Made by a program: the position numbers and the translations under genes. From contig JBEIQI010000155.1 of NCBI GenBank assembly GCA_040376605.1, positions 1 through 7,181 on the forward strand: a stretch of DNA of 7,181 bases, read 5' to 3'. Shown here piece by piece: positions 6,358-7,181 of the stretch. Every line of letters begins with the position of its first letter. Position 1 is the stretch's first letter. Source of the stretch: JANWKQ01 sp040376605. GTDB taxonomy: Bacteria; Bacteroidota; Bacteroidia; CAIKAF01. The notes below the pieces were generated by a model. It had not been told where the DNA came from. It searched no databases and saw nothing but the letters and a program-made list of their open reading frames with translations.

Positions 6358-6563
6358 GCAATCCTTTTACTGAACATCCATAAGAAGTTGGATTATCCTA
6401 TGTGGGGCATTTTTTCTTTGCCTGGTCGGTAGTATTCAAATTAATGATGGCTACCTTTTGCTGCAGCATACACTCAATTTTCCCTTTTTTGTTCACCCAT
6501 ACTACTAGTGCCATCGTAAAAGGGTTGCATGCCAAAATTGAAAATAGGAAGGAGGCTAATTAG
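6354..6563 (+). pseudogene. DUF6356-like small membrane protein, interrupted by an in-frame TAA at codon 10
   Basis: Starting at the ATG that overlaps the racemase stop (ATGA), the frame reads MSNPFTEHP, then TAA at 6381-6383, then EVGLSYVGHFFFAW, a hydrophobic stretch KLMMATFCCSIHSIFPFLF, and TSAIVKGLHAKIENRKEAN to a TAG at 6561-6563. With the TAA read through it is 69 residues. The series FTEHP-x-x-VG--Y--H, then a membrane segment containing H--FPFLF and T-S-IV--LH, matches from memory the DUF6356 family of short membrane proteins of unknown function. No frameshift is needed, and a single base change would restore the gene. It exactly fills the gap to the GNAT gene, whose stop codon starts at the very next base. 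An internal GTG at 6402 could start about 53 residues but loses the FTEHP motif. The TAA may be a nonsense mutation, a sequencing error or, less likely, a readthrough site. Confidence 0.75.
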
Positions 6564-7115
6564 CTATTTGGGCTTGACCTTACCATAAGTTAAGGTGTCA
6601 TCAAACCTACCGTTGAAATAATAGTTTTCTCTAAAATAGCCTTCTTTTGCGAATCCCGTTTTAAGGAGAATTCTTTCTGAAGACAGATTATTCGGATTTA
6701 AATTTGCCTCCACACTGTGAATTCTCATTTGATTAAATCCAAAATCCAACACCACGGATAAGGCTTCACTCATTATTCCTTGATTCCAAAAAGGAAATAA
6801 CAAAGAATAACCAATTTCAGCTCGATAGTGCTCTCTTATTAACCGCCAAAAACCAATACCACCAATCATGGTATCACTGTTCTTTAAGGTTATTGCCCAT
6901 GAAATTCCCTCACTTTGTAGATACGATTCTTCCATTTTATCAATCATGTCTAGGGCTTCCTGAATGTTTTGGTAAGGTGGACGTGCCGTATATTCTACCG
7001 TTTTAGGGTCATTCCTCAATTTATAAACAGATTCAGCATCGGTATCAATAACCTTTCTCAAAATGAGCCGATCTGTTGTTAAAACCGGGAAATGAGGAAA
7101 TTCGAAAGTTAACAT
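6564..7115 (-). CDS. GNAT-family N-acetyltransferase, RimJ/RimL-like
   Basis: This 183-residue cytosolic protein has the Acetyltransf_3 (RimJ/RimL) architecture. It has N-terminal TDRLILRKVIDTDAESVYKL (14-33), strand ISWAITLKNSDTMIGGIGFW (71-90), EIGYSLLFPFWNQGIMSEAL (100-119) with the loop that binds acetyl-CoA pyrophosphate at NQGIM, and strand IHSVEANLNPNNLSSERIL (132-150). It ends KTGFAKEGYFRENYYFNGRFDDTLTYG (152-178). Such enzymes transfer acetyl groups to protein N-termini, amino groups of small molecules or antibiotics; the substrate cannot be told here. The length is typical. The ATG at 7113-7115 gives the expected short lead-in before TDRLILR. A seven-of-eight TAnnTTTG match (TAACTTTA, plus 7122-7129) lies six bases upstream, without a good TTG. 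The gene is convergent with the racemase unit, its stop directly abutting that of the DUF6356-like frame, and divergent from the gene starting at 7163. Confidence 0.88.
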   Translation of the reverse strand: MLTFEFPHFPVLTTDRLILRKVIDTDAESVYKLRNDPKTVEYTARPPYQNIQEALDMIDKMEESYLQSEGISWAITLKNSDTMIGGIGFWRLIREHYRAEIGYSLLFPFWNQGIMSEALSVVLDFGFNQMRIHSVEANLNPNNLSSERILLKTGFAKEGYFRENYYFNGRFDDTLTYGKVKPK

Positions 7116-7130
7116 GGTGGTTAAAGTTAA

Positions 7131-7159
7131 TTGTTTTAGCCGAATCGTTGTTATATTTG
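7131..7159 (+). promoter_or_regulatory. Bacteroidota promoter (TTG, 18 bases, TATATTTG)
   Basis: TTG at 7131-7133 and TATATTTG at 7152-7159 are separated by 18 bases, within the TTG-N17-23-TAnnTTTG pattern of Bacteroidota housekeeping promoters. It is the best complete promoter in the window. The box ends three bases before the ATG at 7163, so the transcript would have an extremely short or no leader. Confidence 0.5.
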
Positions 7160-7162
7160 AGA

Positions 7163-7181
7163 ATGAAAAAATTGAATTTGA
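7163..7181 (+). CDS. Start of a gene running off the window (MKKLNL...)
   Basis: An ATG directly behind a good promoter opens a frame reading MKKLNL to the window edge. The Lys-Lys start is typical of, but not proof of, a signal peptide. Nothing can be said about function from six residues. The gene would be divergent from the GNAT gene, with 47 bases between their start codons. Confidence 0.4.

Noticed and set aside
6381..6383. Alternative genetic code in which TAA is sense
   Set aside because: Other genes here (ligA, the lipoprotein, the T9SS protein, the methyltransferase) end at TAA in the expected places, so a local nonsense codon is far more likely.
1..7181. Mobile element, phage, CRISPR array, tRNA or rRNA
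   Set aside because: No transposase or integrase motifs, no terminal inverted repeats, no regularly spaced repeats and no cloverleaf-like sequence were found; gene content is chromosomal.

Overview
The window looks like a chromosomal segment from a member of the Bacteroidota, most likely the Flavobacteriales or close relatives. The DNA is AT-rich. Shine-Dalgarno sequences are essentially absent. Several genes are preceded by the Bacteroidota-type promoter element TAnnTTTG. One gene encodes a type IX secretion (T9SS) substrate with the C-terminal sorting domain known only from this phylum. No phage, insertion sequence, CRISPR or RNA gene was seen. Coding density is very high, and two convergent gene pairs are separated by 3 and 0 bases.

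Layout. Bases 1-1220 (+) hold the 3' end of ligA (BRCT domain), a small unrecognised lipoprotein gene and a DUF6913-type gene, probably a co-directional housekeeping cluster. Bases 1224-2108 (-) encode a cytosolic, signal-less protein of the periplasmic-binding-protein fold, forced to start at TTG. A 121-base divergent control region follows, then a 672-residue T9SS-secreted multidomain surface protein (2230-4248, +).

Bases 4337-6563 (+) look like one translationally coupled transcription unit. It starts with a two-domain protein in which an N-terminal domain with caspase/CHAT-like His and Cys motifs is fused to a class I SAM-dependent methyltransferase. A divergent MurI-like glutamate/aspartate racemase follows, overlapping it by one base (TAATG). 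The third frame overlaps the racemase (ATGA) and encodes a DUF6356-like small membrane protein interrupted by an in-frame TAA at codon 10. This last frame fills what otherwise appears to be an empty 206-base gap, and its final TAG abuts the stop codon of the convergent GNAT acetyltransferase gene (6564-7115, -). At the right edge a divergent gene begins at 7163 behind a good TAnnTTTG promoter.

The most interesting element is the 4337-6563 unit, a possible small pathway of protease-like/methyltransferase fusion, racemase and membrane protein. Its function cannot be read from sequence alone. The nonsense codon in the third gene is the most concrete unusual observation.
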